The translations under genes were made by a program, and so were the position numbers. Shown here piece after piece: positions 1-11,040 of a DNA stretch of 64,000 nucleotides. The stretch's first letter is position 1. Each line of letters opens with the position of its first letter. Location of the stretch: the NCBI GenBank assembly GCA_949126835.1, contig CASBPS010000116.1:682001-746000 (forward strand), read 5' to 3'. The notes beneath the pieces are model-generated. The model was not told the DNA's origin, made no database searches, and saw nothing but the letters and a program-made list of their open reading frames with translations. The DNA comes from Anisus vortex (lineage: Eukaryota; Mollusca; Gastropoda; Planorbidae).

Positions 1-1476
1 GGGTGATTTAGGCAGGTTTTCTAGGTGGTATGTGGTCCCGAAGTGCAGATGATTCCTAGGTGATTCTAAGACAAATTTATATCCAGGTTTCGTTTGGCTC
101 GTTAATACGTAGGTTGAGTTAAACTGTTGACTAATTGACACTGTCACTGGACGTCACACAAACAGGTATTCTATCAATCGATAAGCAAGGCGTATTGTAA
201 CAACGAATATTTTATTCACGTGAAAGTCCGTATTCAATCATTGATGACATGAGCACATAATTCATACAATCCAAATACAAGTGATAAAGAGTGTACATTT
301 AATCATAGGCTTAAACTATATGTAGCAGATAGTCCTAACAAGGACTCTACAACAGACTATAGCACCGCGTGGTGCTGTTGGAGCTCGGGGCATCCAACCC
401 TCGAGACTCCTTAAGCCAGACTGACCTAAAACTAACTAACATTTACATTACATGTTAAACAACAAGTTAGGTTGCAACTCCCCACGTGATTGTAATGAGG
501 GGGGAGGGGCAAGGGTAAGATTGACCAGTAGATAGCGTATCCGATTGGTCAACATGTCTCTTCAATTCAACATTTGATTGATTGGCATGTGAAAATAAGT
601 ACCAAACGGTAGTGGGGAGGGGGTGCGGGGGGGGGAGAAGACGCGGCGGTAGGGAAACTTCGAAGGCCCTGTGTTGTTGGTCAGAGTTTTCTCTCTTGTC
701 CGTCGGGGTCCTGCATCAAAGATTCCAAGTTCCCTATTCTCTGACCAGGGGAAGAACCGTCATTGAGATGTGAATTTCCTGTGATCTGGTCAAAGAGACT
801 GTGGCTTGGGGGGGGGGGGATTAGCTTGGTTGCGTCAGGTATGACCCTGGCCTTGTTCCGAGGGCATGGGGCGGGGAGGGGGGAGGAACACACACGTGCT
901 ACAACATTTATAATGTACATGAATGGGAACTAATATCAATGACTAATCGTATAACAATAAGTAATATACTGATAAGCATGCAGAACGTATACATATATGT
1001 AAATAAAATTCAATGCAAGCTAAATACTTTAATCTTAAATATTATAGGAGATAGAAAGGAAAGACACATTCTTACTCCAATCAGACATTCAATAGTGGCA
1101 CATAGTGTCAGTGGTTTGTACGTACATATGAGATGATTATAGTATCTTATAAGAGCGGATTACATCTAAGACCTTTCTTAGTTGAGTGTGACGTTAATCT
1201 TCTCCCCAAAACGCCACAACGAGTAACCTAAAATCTCATAAATAGATACAAAGCGTACTATTTATTAAACATCTATTTTAAAGAAGATGATCAATATTAT
1301 TATTATTTTCTTCTTAATTATTTATTTAATTACTAGGACACATTAACATAATGACAGAATGTAAATTTAATGGAAGCATATACATACACACACTTATATA
1401 AATAATTTCCATACATTCGACTAAGTGTTTTATTATATCGCATCGTTTAATATTAGCTCATTTACAAAGACATACC
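1..1476. other. Non-coding flank with G-rich tracts
   Basis: No recognisable gene. Short frames here are overlapping and unlike any family. The + strand carries long G runs around 498-512, 613-637 and 808-821; the 613-637 stretch has several adjacent G runs that could form a quadruplex. The rest is AT-rich with microsatellite-like patches (TTATTATTAT near 1295). Confidence 0.5.
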
Positions 1477-2047
1477 CACAGAATAGGTATAGAACAGAAT
1501 GCGCAATCGCATATTTTTCTGTTTCCGGAAGTAATACCGACGCCATACTGTTTAAACGCAGCGGTCCTGGTTACACTATATATTGATGCTTATTTACAAT
1601 GTCTTTTTCTTCAAATATACATGTTCGAACACCAAAGCTAATGTTTCAGGCAAAGGTTACAAAAACTGTTGTGTAATAAACTGCAACAATGATGCGAAAA
1701 CGATTGATTATCGTACCGAGCTACGCCTAGGCCTAGGCTATCTTTTCAAATATCAGTAGCGGGGGTAATATAATTTTACATCAGATAGGCCTAATCCTAT
1801 AATGTTGAAAAGAAAAAGGGTAATTAAGTCAAATTTATACAAAAGTAAGCCTATAATGAAATATAATATAGGCCCTATATATAGGCTATTGTATATATTT
1901 ATAGTACGCCTAGATATCCTCTCATTTTACTATAGTAGCGTCTCTAGTGACCGCTGCCTTCCGTCGAAAAAAAATGGCGGAATCGAGCTTCACTTTTACG
2001 GACTGCGCATATAGGAATTGCGCATTCTGTTCTATACCTATTCTGTG
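1477..2047 (+). mobile_element. P-element-like non-autonomous transposon, copy 1
   Basis: Both ends carry a perfect 31-bp inverted repeat beginning CACAGAATAGGTATAGAACA and ending GCGCAAT. The element is flanked by a perfect 8-bp direct repeat, GACATACC, at 1469-1476 and 2048-2055. Eight-base target duplications and 31-bp terminal repeats are what the P superfamily shows. Near 1661-1710 the + strand reads KNCCVINCNNDAKT, the start of a THAP zinc finger (C-x3-C), the DNA-binding domain of P transposases. The element is 571 bp. Relative to the copies at 32254 and 35101 it lacks an internal block of roughly 200 bp after the THAP start. No transposase catalytic region remains. Related copies in the window share both ends. 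Confidence 0.85.
1661..1712 (+). pseudogene. THAP-domain remnant
   Basis: Reading from 1661 gives KNCCVINCNNDAKT, with a Cys-Cys followed by a Cys three residues later. This matches the first metal-binding half of a THAP finger, but the later H-x-F-P part is deleted in this copy. It is too short to function and is useful mainly for classifying the element. Confidence 0.6.
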
Positions 2048-2187
2048 GACATACCTACATTATTATTACTTTTTTAGAAAATGCTTAGCTAGTTAATTCG
2101 TGTACCTATTTTTTAAATGCAGACAAGAGTTCTTTTGCAAAAATACTAAGGTTATTTAATATTTTAAAGGATCTTAAATTTAACAGT

Positions 2188-3732
2188 TCAGACATTTTTT
2201 TCTATATTTGGTCTGGTATAGAAATATTTTTTAAGGTATTTTTTTCGATGACTATCAAATTGTTCACATTCAAGTAAATAATGGTAAGCATCACCTACTG
2301 CATTTGCACAAAAGGGACATAACCTAGATTCATAATCTAGACCGGTGTAGCGTCCCGTTTCAGCAGGGAAATAATTATTACTAGTTTTAATTTTAAGGAA
2401 TGAAGAAGCATCTTTAAAAGACAATTTATTTAAAAAATGTGGAAAATCTTCCCATGCGAGTTTTCTTTTTATGACGTTATATAACTTTCCTTTATAACTG
2501 TTTTGCATAGTATCATATATGTGTTGTGTACTTTGGTCTCTAATTCTTGTGTTAATTATTGTTTGTGAAATTCGAATGTCAAGTGTGTGTTGCTCTAACC
2601 ACATATAGCCAAGGCCTAAATGATCTAATTGTAATTTAATTGTGGCGGACCATTTACATTTTTCAGATAGGTTTTCTTTTAATAGTAAATTGTAAATTAT
2701 TCTAGATATTCTATTTAATTTACCAGTGGCTATTTTAATCCAAAAATTTAACATTCTTTTTTTAATTATTGAGCTTATATTAAATTTGCCAGTTTCACCA
2801 AAAACTACATAATTAGAGGGTTTTGTATTAAGTTTTAAAATCATTTTAAAATAACGTAGTCTGATATGCTCTAACATGTCACATAGTTCCATACCCCAAA
2901 TCTCGCATCCATAGATGAGAATTGGGAGTACTGTCTGGTCAAATAGATCAATTTGGCTATCTATAGGCAGATAAAGTGTATGGCACTTTCTGAGTAGGCT
3001 ATACATTGCGTTTGTGCCTTTAATCTTGCAATATTTTCTGTGTTCTAGGGAGGACCCATTAAATGAAAAAATTATCCCCAGATATTTAAATTTAGATATT
3101 TCTATAGTTTTACCATTTTGTACAAATGTGTGATTATTTTTCTTTCTGCCAAATATCATTATTTTAGTCTTGTCCTCATTAATATTTAGAGAATTCTTTT
3201 TACAGTAGTTGTTGTAAATATTTAGATTATTCTGTAATTCTTTTGATGAGTTAGCTAAGAGTGTGGTGTCATCTGCATAAAGTAATGTAAACAGCTTTAA
3301 TACTTCTACGTTGTTATCAAATTTGAGGCTTAAACCATTTGCGCCATTTTGTTCTAAAAAAATATCTAAGTCATTTATAAAAATAGAGACTAGGAGAGGG
3401 CTCAGGTGTTCGCCCTCCCTCAAGCCTGCCTCGCAATTAAATGTCGGTGATCGAGTTTTATTTAATCTCACTGACGATTTAATGTCGCTATATAGAGCTG
3501 GTATGCAATTTAAAAAGAGACCTTCTATCCCTATTTCTAAAATTTTGTTCCATAATAATCTTCTTTGGATAGACGGAAAAGCTCTTTTAAGATCAATGAA
3601 AGCACAAAGCAACCGGCCTCCTTTATTTTTTATAAGAAAGTTTAGAGCGTACAAGGTAAGCGCCGATTCGATTGTTGAGTAGCCATGCCGAAATCCCAAT
3701 TGGTTTTCATTTAACAGATTTTTTTTCCTCAA
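2188..3732 (-). CDS. LINE reverse transcriptase (RT to C-terminal knuckle), 5' part lost to frameshift
   Basis: A 514-codon open frame. It copies LINE RNA into DNA at a nicked target. Visible blocks in order: QLGFRHGYST (about residue 11), FIDLKRAFPSI (motif A aspartate), LREGEHLSPLL (motif B; Glu stands where most relatives have Gln), LLYADDTTLL (motif C, catalytic YADD near residue 152), the FKYLGIIFS block, and CPFC...HYLLEC near residue 470, the usual C-terminal CxxC-H-C knuckle. The first Met is not the native start: RT fingers motifs continue upstream in other frames (3733-4141). The frame is long for a dead element, so the insertion may be relatively young, but alone it encodes no complete ORF2. 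Confidence 0.8.
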   Translation of the reverse strand: MRKKNLLNENQLGFRHGYSTIESALTLYALNFLIKNKGGRLLCAFIDLKRAFPSIQRRLLWNKILEIGIEGLFLNCIPALYSDIKSSVRLNKTRSPTFNCEAGLREGEHLSPLLVSIFINDLDIFLEQNGANGLSLKFDNNVEVLKLFTLLYADDTTLLANSSKELQNNLNIYNNYCKKNSLNINEDKTKIMIFGRKKNNHTFVQNGKTIEISKFKYLGIIFSFNGSSLEHRKYCKIKGTNAMYSLLRKCHTLYLPIDSQIDLFDQTVLPILIYGCEIWGMELCDMLEHIRLRYFKMILKLNTKPSNYVVFGETGKFNISSIIKKRMLNFWIKIATGKLNRISRIIYNLLLKENLSEKCKWSATIKLQLDHLGLGYMWLEQHTLDIRISQTIINTRIRDQSTQHIYDTMQNSYKGKLYNVIKRKLAWEDFPHFLNKLSFKDASSFLKIKTSNNYFPAETGRYTGLDYESRLCPFCANAVGDAYHYLLECEQFDSHRKKYLKKYFYTRPNIEKNV

Positions 3733-4141
3733 GAAATATTTCCATTCGTGAGTTTAAAATAGATGAAAACACTTTTCGTATACATGGTAGTAAAGAAATT
3801 GGTCTGAAATTTTCAGGTTTCGTTTTGCTACTTTTGTTTTTGTATATAGGGCATATAATCCCCAGTGTTCAACTCTCAGGGAAAATTCCCAACTTGAAAA
3901 TGACATTAAAAAGTTTTACATAAATAGGTATCATTATTAACTTGGTGCTTTTTATATACTCATTAAAAATATTATCTTGTCCACAACTTTTATTACTTTT
4001 TGTTTTGTTTATTGCTGACAAAGCCTCATCGTGTGTTAAAATGTCTCCATTGAGCCTTGACATGTCAAGGTCAGAGGTGTTTAGTTCGGGTTGTATTGTG
4101 TTGGAGTCACACTTTTGTGAAGCTTTATGTTGTGTCTTCAA
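3733..4141 (-). pseudogene. LINE RT amino-terminal part, frameshifted
   Basis: The minus-strand frame ending near 3869 reads AINKTKSNKSCGQDNIFNEY, the pre-RT block that leads into the fingers, and stops after LGIFPES. Shifting frame recovers KPENFRPISLLPCIRKVF, the RT fingers motif, between about 3870 and 3750. A second shift is needed to join the open RT frame at 3732. At least two indels therefore separate this part from the intact palm domain. Confidence 0.75.
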
Positions 4142-4150
4142 GAAATTATA

Positions 4151-4227
4151 TAGTTCGTCTATAGTTCGTCTATAGTTCGTCTATAGTTCGTCTATAGTTC
4201 GTCTATAGTTCGTCTATAGTTCGTCTA
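4151..4227. repeat. 11-bp minisatellite, 7 copies
   Basis: The unit TAGTTCGTCTA is repeated seven times without variation. It lies inside the LINE linker region, so it arose by local slippage after or during the LINE's decay. Confidence 0.95.
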
Positions 4228-4891
4228 TACTTATTTCGTTATAATCGTCTTTCCTATTCTTGTCCTTAAGGATACGCCAATATTCTCTTGGGTTCTTTCC
4301 CTTTAATTTTTTTATTTTATTTCTCATTTTATTTTCGTGCCTACTTATGGCAGAATTAATTTCGAGCTTATAAAGTATACTGTGTAATTTTAATCTTGCT
4401 AGGGAACCTTTAGTTTTAAAAAGACTGTTAATTCTTCTGGCTTTAAAATATAATCTTTGCTTTTGTCTACATTTACTTGTAAACCATGGTTTACTATTCT
4501 TTTTTTTTTTATTAACATTTTGACACCTTTTTATGCCAAACGTTTTTATTGCTGCTTGTGTTAAAGTATTATTTATCTCCTTGACTATGATGTTTATTTC
4601 TTGTTTGTCATTTATATTTGGGTTTTTTTAATTGTTTATTTCTATTAGCCTATCAAGTCTAAAGATAATACTAGCTTTATTTATTATTTCCACGTTTTTT
4701 ATCTAATTTTGAACTTTAGACGAGTCCCAGGATTTTACTATGTCAAACTTTGGCACGCACTTAGTTTGTCCACTAACATTACTTGCCATATCTACCACAG
4801 TAACCTCATATTCGCATGATATCAGGCAGTGAATGTCTGAAAATAAATAGTCAAAATCATGAATTGTTATATTATTTAGTTTATGAAAAAT

Positions 4892-5089
4892 GCTATTATC
4901 TACCAGAATATCGTCGATTACCGTGCTATTATCTACCAGAATATCGTCGATTACCGTGCTATTATCTACCAGAATATCGTCGATTACCGTGCTATTATCT
5001 ACCACAATATCGTCGATTACCGTGCTATTATCTACCAGAATATCGTCGATTACCGTGCTATTATCTACCAGAATATCGTCGATTATCGT
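4892..5089. repeat. 33-bp minisatellite, 6 copies
   Basis: The unit starts GCTATTATCTACCAGAATAT and repeats every 33 bp six times with a few substitutions (a G-to-C change in copy 3 or 4, CC to TC in the last). It lies within the LINE endonuclease region. Since 33 is a multiple of three, all frames stay open across it, which explains the repetitive predicted peptides; they are not evidence of coding. Confidence 0.95.
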
Positions 5090-5889
5090 GCCAAACGTAG
5101 TAGTGGGTTTCGATGCTATTACTCACTTTCTTCCATTCACTATTACAACATTAGTATTCTTTCACATGTCAATTCATTTCCTTCCCCAGTTATTCATTGA
5201 ATAGGTATCTACGTTTTTCCGTGTAAGTGGTATTTCATTTCTTTTAAGTAATTCCTCTGATTGTGTACATTTATCCACATATATCTCGCGTAAGTTAGTT
5301 ATATCTTCTGAAATGTAATCTACTGCTTCCTTAGTATGCGCGTTGAAGTCTCCCATAATTATATATTATTACTAATGTTTCTTTTATTAGTGATTTCTTT
5401 TTCTAGGATATTTAAAAAAATCAGGTTGTGCATATGGGGAGTTCTCAGGTGGGGTATAAATAGTTAGGATTAAAAGGGGATTATCATCCGTTTCTATCTG
5501 CAACCAAATCATTTCATCATTGTCGCATTTTAGAAGTATGATTTTATCTTGTATAGAATTTGTTTATAGCTACATTCACCAGTTCTACTAGAGTTTTGAT
5601 AATTTCTAAATTTATGAAAAAGTTTATAGTTTTCTAAACTAGTAGTATCTATAGTATCGTTTTTATCATGACTTAGTTTAGTTTCAGAAAAGCCTATGTC
5701 AAACATATTTATCATACTTACAAACTCATCAAACTTTAACTTTTTAGATAGGCCACAAACATTAACATAAGCTAATTTGGCAAGGTGTCTTTGTTCATTG
5801 GTATTATAAATCATGTTTGAGTTTTTCACATTGTTTTTCCCCAATGGCCTCAATGGCCAAGTATATTCAGTGCCACTGGTGTTTAATGT

Positions 5890-7135
5890 ACACCATTAAA
5901 CGTAGCATTAAAGAACAAACAATAGTAATCAAAAGAAATACATAAACTCATAGCGCAGACAAACAGAACTTTTCTTTAAACAAAATTAAAAAAACATTAC
6001 AGAAAATGCAAAGGAAACCTTCACAATTATAACAATGCAAGACACAGACGAAACAGAACAAAGCATTATACTTAAACACTGCAACCAACTTACAGAAGAA
6101 CAAAAATATCACTGGAAATACTCAAAAACACTCACACTCCAAAACTTCAAACAGTAATAAATAAACTACAACCAGACAAGACACTTAAGACAGATGGTTT
6201 AAACAGCCAAGTTCTATAAGTATGTCATGCTCTATCTGACCCACTACACTTACACTACTCTTACACATGTACACAGAAGGACACAAAAGGGTACACTCGC
6301 TCAGATGTTCAATGAAGCTTACATTACCGTTCTAGAAAAAAATTCTGTTGATAGAGCATCTGTAGTTGGGTACCTACCCATATCAATCTTAAATACAGAT
6401 TACACAATACTAGCTAACATTTTATAAAACAAACTACAAACAAACCTAAAACACAAGCACAGCCTAACTAATACTGTAGTATACCAGGTAGACATATAGA
6501 AACAATCAGTACATCTAAGCCATCATAATTAATACACATTTAAAACAAACAGGCCGCCCTGTTAAAAATCTACCAAGAGAAAATCTTTGATAGAGTGGCC
6601 CAGAGCTACCTGTTCAAAAGGCTTAGACAATGTAATTTTTGTTCAAAAGTAGAAGGGTGTGTAAGGTTGTCGTATGAGACTCCCGTGAGCAGTCACGGTC
6701 TTACTCGATACTTACCCCTAGAAAGGTAGTTGAGACAGGGTTACCCCCGCTATCCACTTCTGTATGCATTGTGTATCGTCGATCGACTCCCTGCTGGTGC
6801 TAGTCAAGAGAGACATCGTGGTTGCAGTGCTGAGCATCCCGGGGCAGCAGGAACACCTAAAATGTTCTCGCCCTTGCAGTCAACACCACTTTCATTGCGA
6901 CAATTGAAAACGACATCGAAAAAGTTATGGCATTTTTAGGCCGCTACAAAAAAGCCTGTCGCGCCCGAATAAACATTGTTAATCAGACGTAATAGGGCTC
7001 GGAAATTGGGCCGTAAGGACTTTCCCCACAGAACCTGCAAAACAAAGAACAGTTGAGACTGACAGTCGGGAAACCTTAGATCAGGGCCTAACCAGAGTTT
7101 TCCTCGTCCATTCTCAACGGCATCTATATAATGCT
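5890..7135 (+). pseudogene. Tx1-like LINE reverse transcriptase relic, copy A
   Basis: The + strand holds scattered RT motifs in several frames. Around 6300-6425: FNEAYITVLEKN then PISILNTDYTILANIL, the fingers block. Around 6590-6640: FDRVAQSYLFKRLRQ, the motif A region. Around 6728-6770: LRQGYPRYPLLYALCI, motif B. The wording of these blocks resembles the Tx1/L1-type LINEs of aquatic animals, a different group from the LINE at 2160-5853. Many stops and frameshifts make it a dead copy. The start of the duplication coincides with its visible beginning, so the element may be 5'-truncated. Confidence 0.65.
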
Positions 7136-7368
7136 TATTTTAGGCATTATTCAAATTCGCTTCGGCAAATAGCATAATAATAATGATAATGATGACATTT
7201 GTATAGCGCTGCCAACAAACATACTGTAAGCTCAGAGCGCATTTAACATAACAATTTAAAGAACACAGATACAATCTATAGGCCAAGAGATAAAAAAAAA
7301 TACATGATAATCTTGACAATACAGAAATTAAAAGTTATATTTCAAATATATCAAAATTGTATATATCC
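7136..7368. mobile_element. Short insertion present only in copy A, SINE-like
   Basis: Copy B reads straight from ...GGCATCTATTTATACATGAT to GGGACTTGATC, while copy A has about 235 extra bases between the equivalent points. The extra DNA begins with a small hairpin (AATGCTTATTTTAGGCATT), then TAATAATAATGATAATGATG followed by TTTGTATAGCGCTGCC, a word seen in many invertebrate interspersed repeats, and an A-rich stretch near 7290. No clear target duplication or RNA polymerase III box was identified, so the class is unsure. Confidence 0.45.
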
Positions 7369-8062
7369 CACACGATCGGGACTTGATCAGCTTTGCCAAA
7401 GTCCTAACAACTGCTACTGTTGTAAGCACGTAACTGGACGTGTGGGGATTATTCATCTTCTATTAGCCAGTCTGCAGAGCTGTTTGCTCTCTTGGAGTGA
7501 CATGTGGAGATACATGGGAGATTATCACTGATCTATACAATGAATGGATTAGGCACGGAGACATTATTCTTGTTGCAAAAAGCGCCTGCTATTATTATAT
7601 GCTTTTACTTATCAATAAAGTTTTATTATCTAAACACTGACCAATATATACATATCAAGTGACCTTTATTTCATTTTGTATCGTATTGGTCTGTTCTAAT
7701 TATAGGCGGCTTATTTCTATTACTCACTTATATAGATAAGTGAATTATGTCGAAAGTATATGAAAATTGAAGTTTCCACTAACATTATTTCGTAGAAACA
7801 ATCTTATAAAGGAGTGTTCTATCTATCTATATATCCATTTTCAGCTTCATGACCTTTTCGCTAATATCTCACTTTGATCTCGGAATGGGGTCAAATTGGA
7901 TAACATTCAATAATTTTTTTTGCCAGAAGGAACGGTTGGGGCATAGAGCAGTTTGTGATATGTGTTCAATCCTTGTGGGACTAGGAGCTTGCTCAGTTTT
8001 CTCCCTGATTCTTCGCTATGGTCGTCTGCACTTGTCTCTGAAACTTTATCATGAGAGTGATT
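7369..8062 (+). other. Non-coding remainder of the duplicated block before the hAT insertion
   Basis: This stretch aligns with 60805-61492 of copy B. It probably represents the 3' part of the Tx1-like LINE relic or sequence next to it. I see no motif strong enough to name it; the + frame at 7849-8109 runs into the hAT end and is not a gene. Confidence 0.4.
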
Positions 8063-8070
8063 GTATAGAG

Positions 8071-10418
8071 CAGGCGTGTCAAACTAAAAAAGCACCATGG
8101 GCCGCATAAGATACTTTGACTATACCGGCGGGCCACACCGACAAATCTGAGAAACACTGTAATCTTTTTGAATTATATTTAATTAATTTGCACGCCTACT
8201 ACAATTGTAATCCAACATTTATTTAAGAACATTCAATCATTTTTACACTTTAATCAGTGTTTTGTTCTGAGGTTTGATGCCTCCTATTCATGACAATTTT
8301 TCGTATGTCTGGCTGACATGTATTTGCAGTTCCGACCTTCATCAGGAATGACAAGTGTTCATCGGTCAGCCTTGATCGTTGAGAAGTTTTAGTTAGTTTC
8401 ATGAAGGAAAATAACTGTTCACACACATAGGTGGAACCGAACATTGCCATAATCCTAGTTGAAAACTTTCTGAAGTTTGTAAACTTTTCAGGAAGGTATG
8501 AATAGAAGCCAGGTATCCCGACTTCTAGATACGTTGCTTTGAGTGTAGAATCAGACTGCATTTCTAATAGCTCCAACTGCAAGTTTTCCTCTGCTTTGAC
8601 AACATCAAAGTTGAATGACGCCGAGAATAGTGCAAAATGGTATTCAAAAGAAGAGAAATCATTAAATCTTTCCTGGAACTCTTTTGACAATAACTCTATG
8701 TGACTCTCATATTTAGCAAAGGTAAGTACAGATTCAGCATTGGCCTGGTTTTTGAGTTCTTTGCAGTTAGGAAAATGAACCAAATTTTCACGTGACAACT
8801 GTGTCTACCATAAGCTTAGTTTTGTAATGAAACTCTTGATGTCGTCGTACAACTGAGTGATGAGTTTGTTTTGCCTTGTAATTTCAAATTAAGATCACTT
8901 GAATGTGCAATAATGTCGACAAAGAAAACGCTAGATCCTGGATCCAACTTTCATCTTTTATTTTATCTGTGTTTTTTACCTTTCATCTCCAAAAATAAAG
9001 TAATTTCTGGTCTCAGCAAAGAAAATATTTTCAGCACTATGTCACACGACAACCAACGGACTGCTGTGTAGAATTGAATATCGGTGAACTGACTATCCAT
9101 GTCTTCTAACATCTAACTGAATTGACGATGATTGAGAGCATTGCATTTGATAAATTTTACTGTTTTTGTGACCACACAGCACGTGATTCAATTTTAAGGT
9201 CTTGGAACACAAATTTTGATGATGAATAATGCATTGAAAATGTGCAAATGATGAATCTGGATACGAGTTCTCAATTTTTGTTCGCAACTTGGCAGCAACA
9301 CCATTATGTCTGCCAACCATATTCGCAGCACCGTCAGTAGATAAACATACAAGTTTGCTCAAATCAAAATCATAGTCATGCAGAATCTGCTCGACTTTTT
9401 CAAAGATGTCTTCGCTCGCTGTAGTGTCATGCATAGTGATTAGTTCAAACAGTTCTTCATAAATATTAAATTCACTGTCACGGGCCCTAATAAAAAATGC
9501 AAGCTGTGCTATTCCAGTGATGTCAACGGTCTCATCAAAAGCAATAGAAAAATGTTCAAATTTGGATGATGCAGCCTTCAACTGTTGTTTCAAATCATCT
9601 GCCATTTCATCAATCCGTCCAGCAACAGTGTTCCTGGTTAACGAAATATTCTTAAATAACTGCGTGCTTTCTTTTGGCACACAATGTCAGCCGCTTTCAC
9701 AAGGCAATGCTTTATGAAATCTCTTTCACTGTAAGATTTCCCACTCATGGCGACCATTCGGCTGAGTTCAAAGCTTGCAGTAACGGAAGCAACATTGGCT
9801 TGATCTATTTTTGTAAAACATTTCTGTTGCTGTATCAAGTTAGCCTTCAATTCCTTGAGTCTTGAAACACGCATTAAGCCCTCATATTTATCGCAGGATC
9901 GATGGTTGGTTTCCTAATGTCTTTTTTAAGTTGTACTCATTTGGCTTGGAATTGCTGTTATTGCATACTAAACAATGTATCTTTCCATTTAACATTGCAC
10001 AAAAATACTGTAGTTCCCATTTTTCTTGAAATTCTCGCCTTTCTTCATAAAGTGCCTTTTTATTCTTAGCTGAAGGTGCTGTATCCATTTTAAACGGTGT
10101 CAGTTTACGCAGTACTTCATAAATACAAATAATATACCGGTAATAGCCGGCACAATTCCACAAGATACAATTTATTATTGTTTTAAAATTTTAACACGGC
10201 AATAACAACATGTCTGCTACTTCTGGTCAATGTTGCCAACTTTCATAGATAGAAAACCCTTACTAGCTTAAAATAGCCGTATTGTTTTATTATACGTGGT
10301 ACCGTGCCAGATTTCTGTTTTATACACCCAATTATAAATTATTAAAACTGCAATTTTCGCCATTAAATGAGACAATTGCAGTATACTTTATCCGGGCCGC
10401 TCACGTTTGACATGCCTG
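8071..10418 (-). mobile_element. hAT transposon, complete ends, dead transposase
   Basis: The left end is CAGGCGTGTCAAACT and the right end is the inverse of CAGGCATGTCAAACGTG, giving terminal repeats of about 14 bp with one mismatch. The 8-bp duplication GTATAGAG flanks it exactly (8063-8070 and 10419-10426), as expected for hAT. The paralogous site in copy B near 61495-61502 holds one uninterrupted GTATAGAG, so the precise empty site is visible. The ends and the minus-strand protein resemble the Charlie/ZBED group related to GTF2IRD2-type transposases. Length is 2348 bp. Confidence 0.92.
8250..10163 (-). pseudogene. hAT (Charlie/GTF2IRD2-like) transposase, broken
   Basis: Minus-strand blocks in order. 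10090-9888: MDTAPSAKNKK then a BED-like finger (FQEKWELQYFCAM, IHCLVCNNSN). 9874-9680: LIQQQKCFTK, VAMSGKSYSERDFIKHCL. 9680-9093: NISLTRNTVAGRIDEM, FSIAFDETVDITGIAQLA (first catalytic Asp), CLSTDGAANMVGR (second Asp), FQCIIHHQNLC. About 9085-8970: TAVRWLSCDIVLKIFSLR. 8798-8250: VCEQLFSFMKLTK and RSRLTDEHL, the hAT dimerisation end. The pieces occupy different frames with stops and a frameshift near 9670. An intact relative would cut and paste the element in the nucleus; this one cannot. Confidence 0.85.
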
Positions 10419-10426
10419 GTATAGAG

Positions 10427-11040
10427 GGCGAAACTAGTTGTTACACGACTGATACTTTGATGTTGCCGACCATGCTATACAAAGAAACGCCGAATTATTA
10501 CTTAACTCAAGCAGGCCGAGCGAATTTTGCCACTCGAGGGGCTCAAAAGAGCAATGCGCCCCTATTATTACCAAAATAATAATCAGTAAAGAACAACGAC
10601 ATTATCTAAAAAATATAATCAGTAAGGTAGGGCTGTATTAATTGTCAATTATTTTTGTCTTCACTTTATTATTTGCATTTTAATTAAAGCAATATTGTAT
10701 GAGCTTATCTTAAAATAATCAAATAAATAAACACATATCTATTACCTTCAATTAGTTTATGAGTCAAATATAGTTGAAATACACTTTCCACACATTTAAG
10801 TGTTTACGTTATTATCGTTTTTAAAAATTGAGTTTCAGAAATAGTGCTATTTTTATGCAATAACCTTAGTTCAAATATCTCCATTATTTTCAATTATGAT
10901 ATGACTTCTTTGTTGGTTGATCTTTTAATCATTTCTCTTGTAGTTGTAAATGTATTCTAGCGAGTCATTCATGCAGTCAGTAGTTATTAATGGATTCGAA
11001 ACATAAAAAGTAATTTTCATTTAATACTATCTTGAAATTG
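10427..11040 (+). other. Non-coding duplicated sequence
   Basis: Aligns with 61503-62180 of copy B, apart from small indels. Copy B has an additional block of roughly 115 bp near 61876-61990. No gene or element end identified; a 70-codon frame at 10367-10579 crosses the hAT boundary and is spurious. Confidence 0.45.

Larger units (their letters stand above)
2160..5853 (-). mobile_element. LINE (CR1/L2-like), minus strand, degraded 5' half
   Basis: In minus-strand order there is an AP-type endonuclease start (5853-5530), its GDFNAH motif (5356 leftward), a likely endonuclease end with a SDIHC-like motif near 4860, a linker with NPREYWRILK near 4300, and a reverse transcriptase with YADD (3732-2188) ending in a CxxC..H..C knuckle. 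This EN-RT-knuckle order is typical of CR1/L2/Jockey-group LINEs; the exact clade is not proven. Several frameshifts lie upstream of 3733, and two minisatellite expansions (4151-4227, 4892-5089) sit inside it. No clear poly(A) tail or target duplication was identified. Confidence 0.8.
4142..5853 (-). pseudogene. LINE endonuclease and linker, broken
   Basis: The frame at 5853-5530 reads LAYVNVCGLSKKLKFDEF then DIGFSETKL, the opening strands of an AP-like endonuclease; the E of SETKL corresponds to the catalytic glutamate. The frame at 5356-5174 opens MGDFNAH, the conserved GDFNA motif. Near 4870 FSDIHCLIS resembles the SDH(C/H) end motif. From about 4500 to 4270 the linker reads KPWFTSKCRQKQRLYFKARR and later NPREYWRILK. 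These pieces lie in different frames with stops between. The endonuclease would nick target DNA to prime reverse transcription, but this copy cannot encode it. Confidence 0.7.

Noticed and set aside
582..1136. Small frames at the left edge as genes
   Set aside because: Short, overlapping on both strands, low complexity, and without domain similarity.
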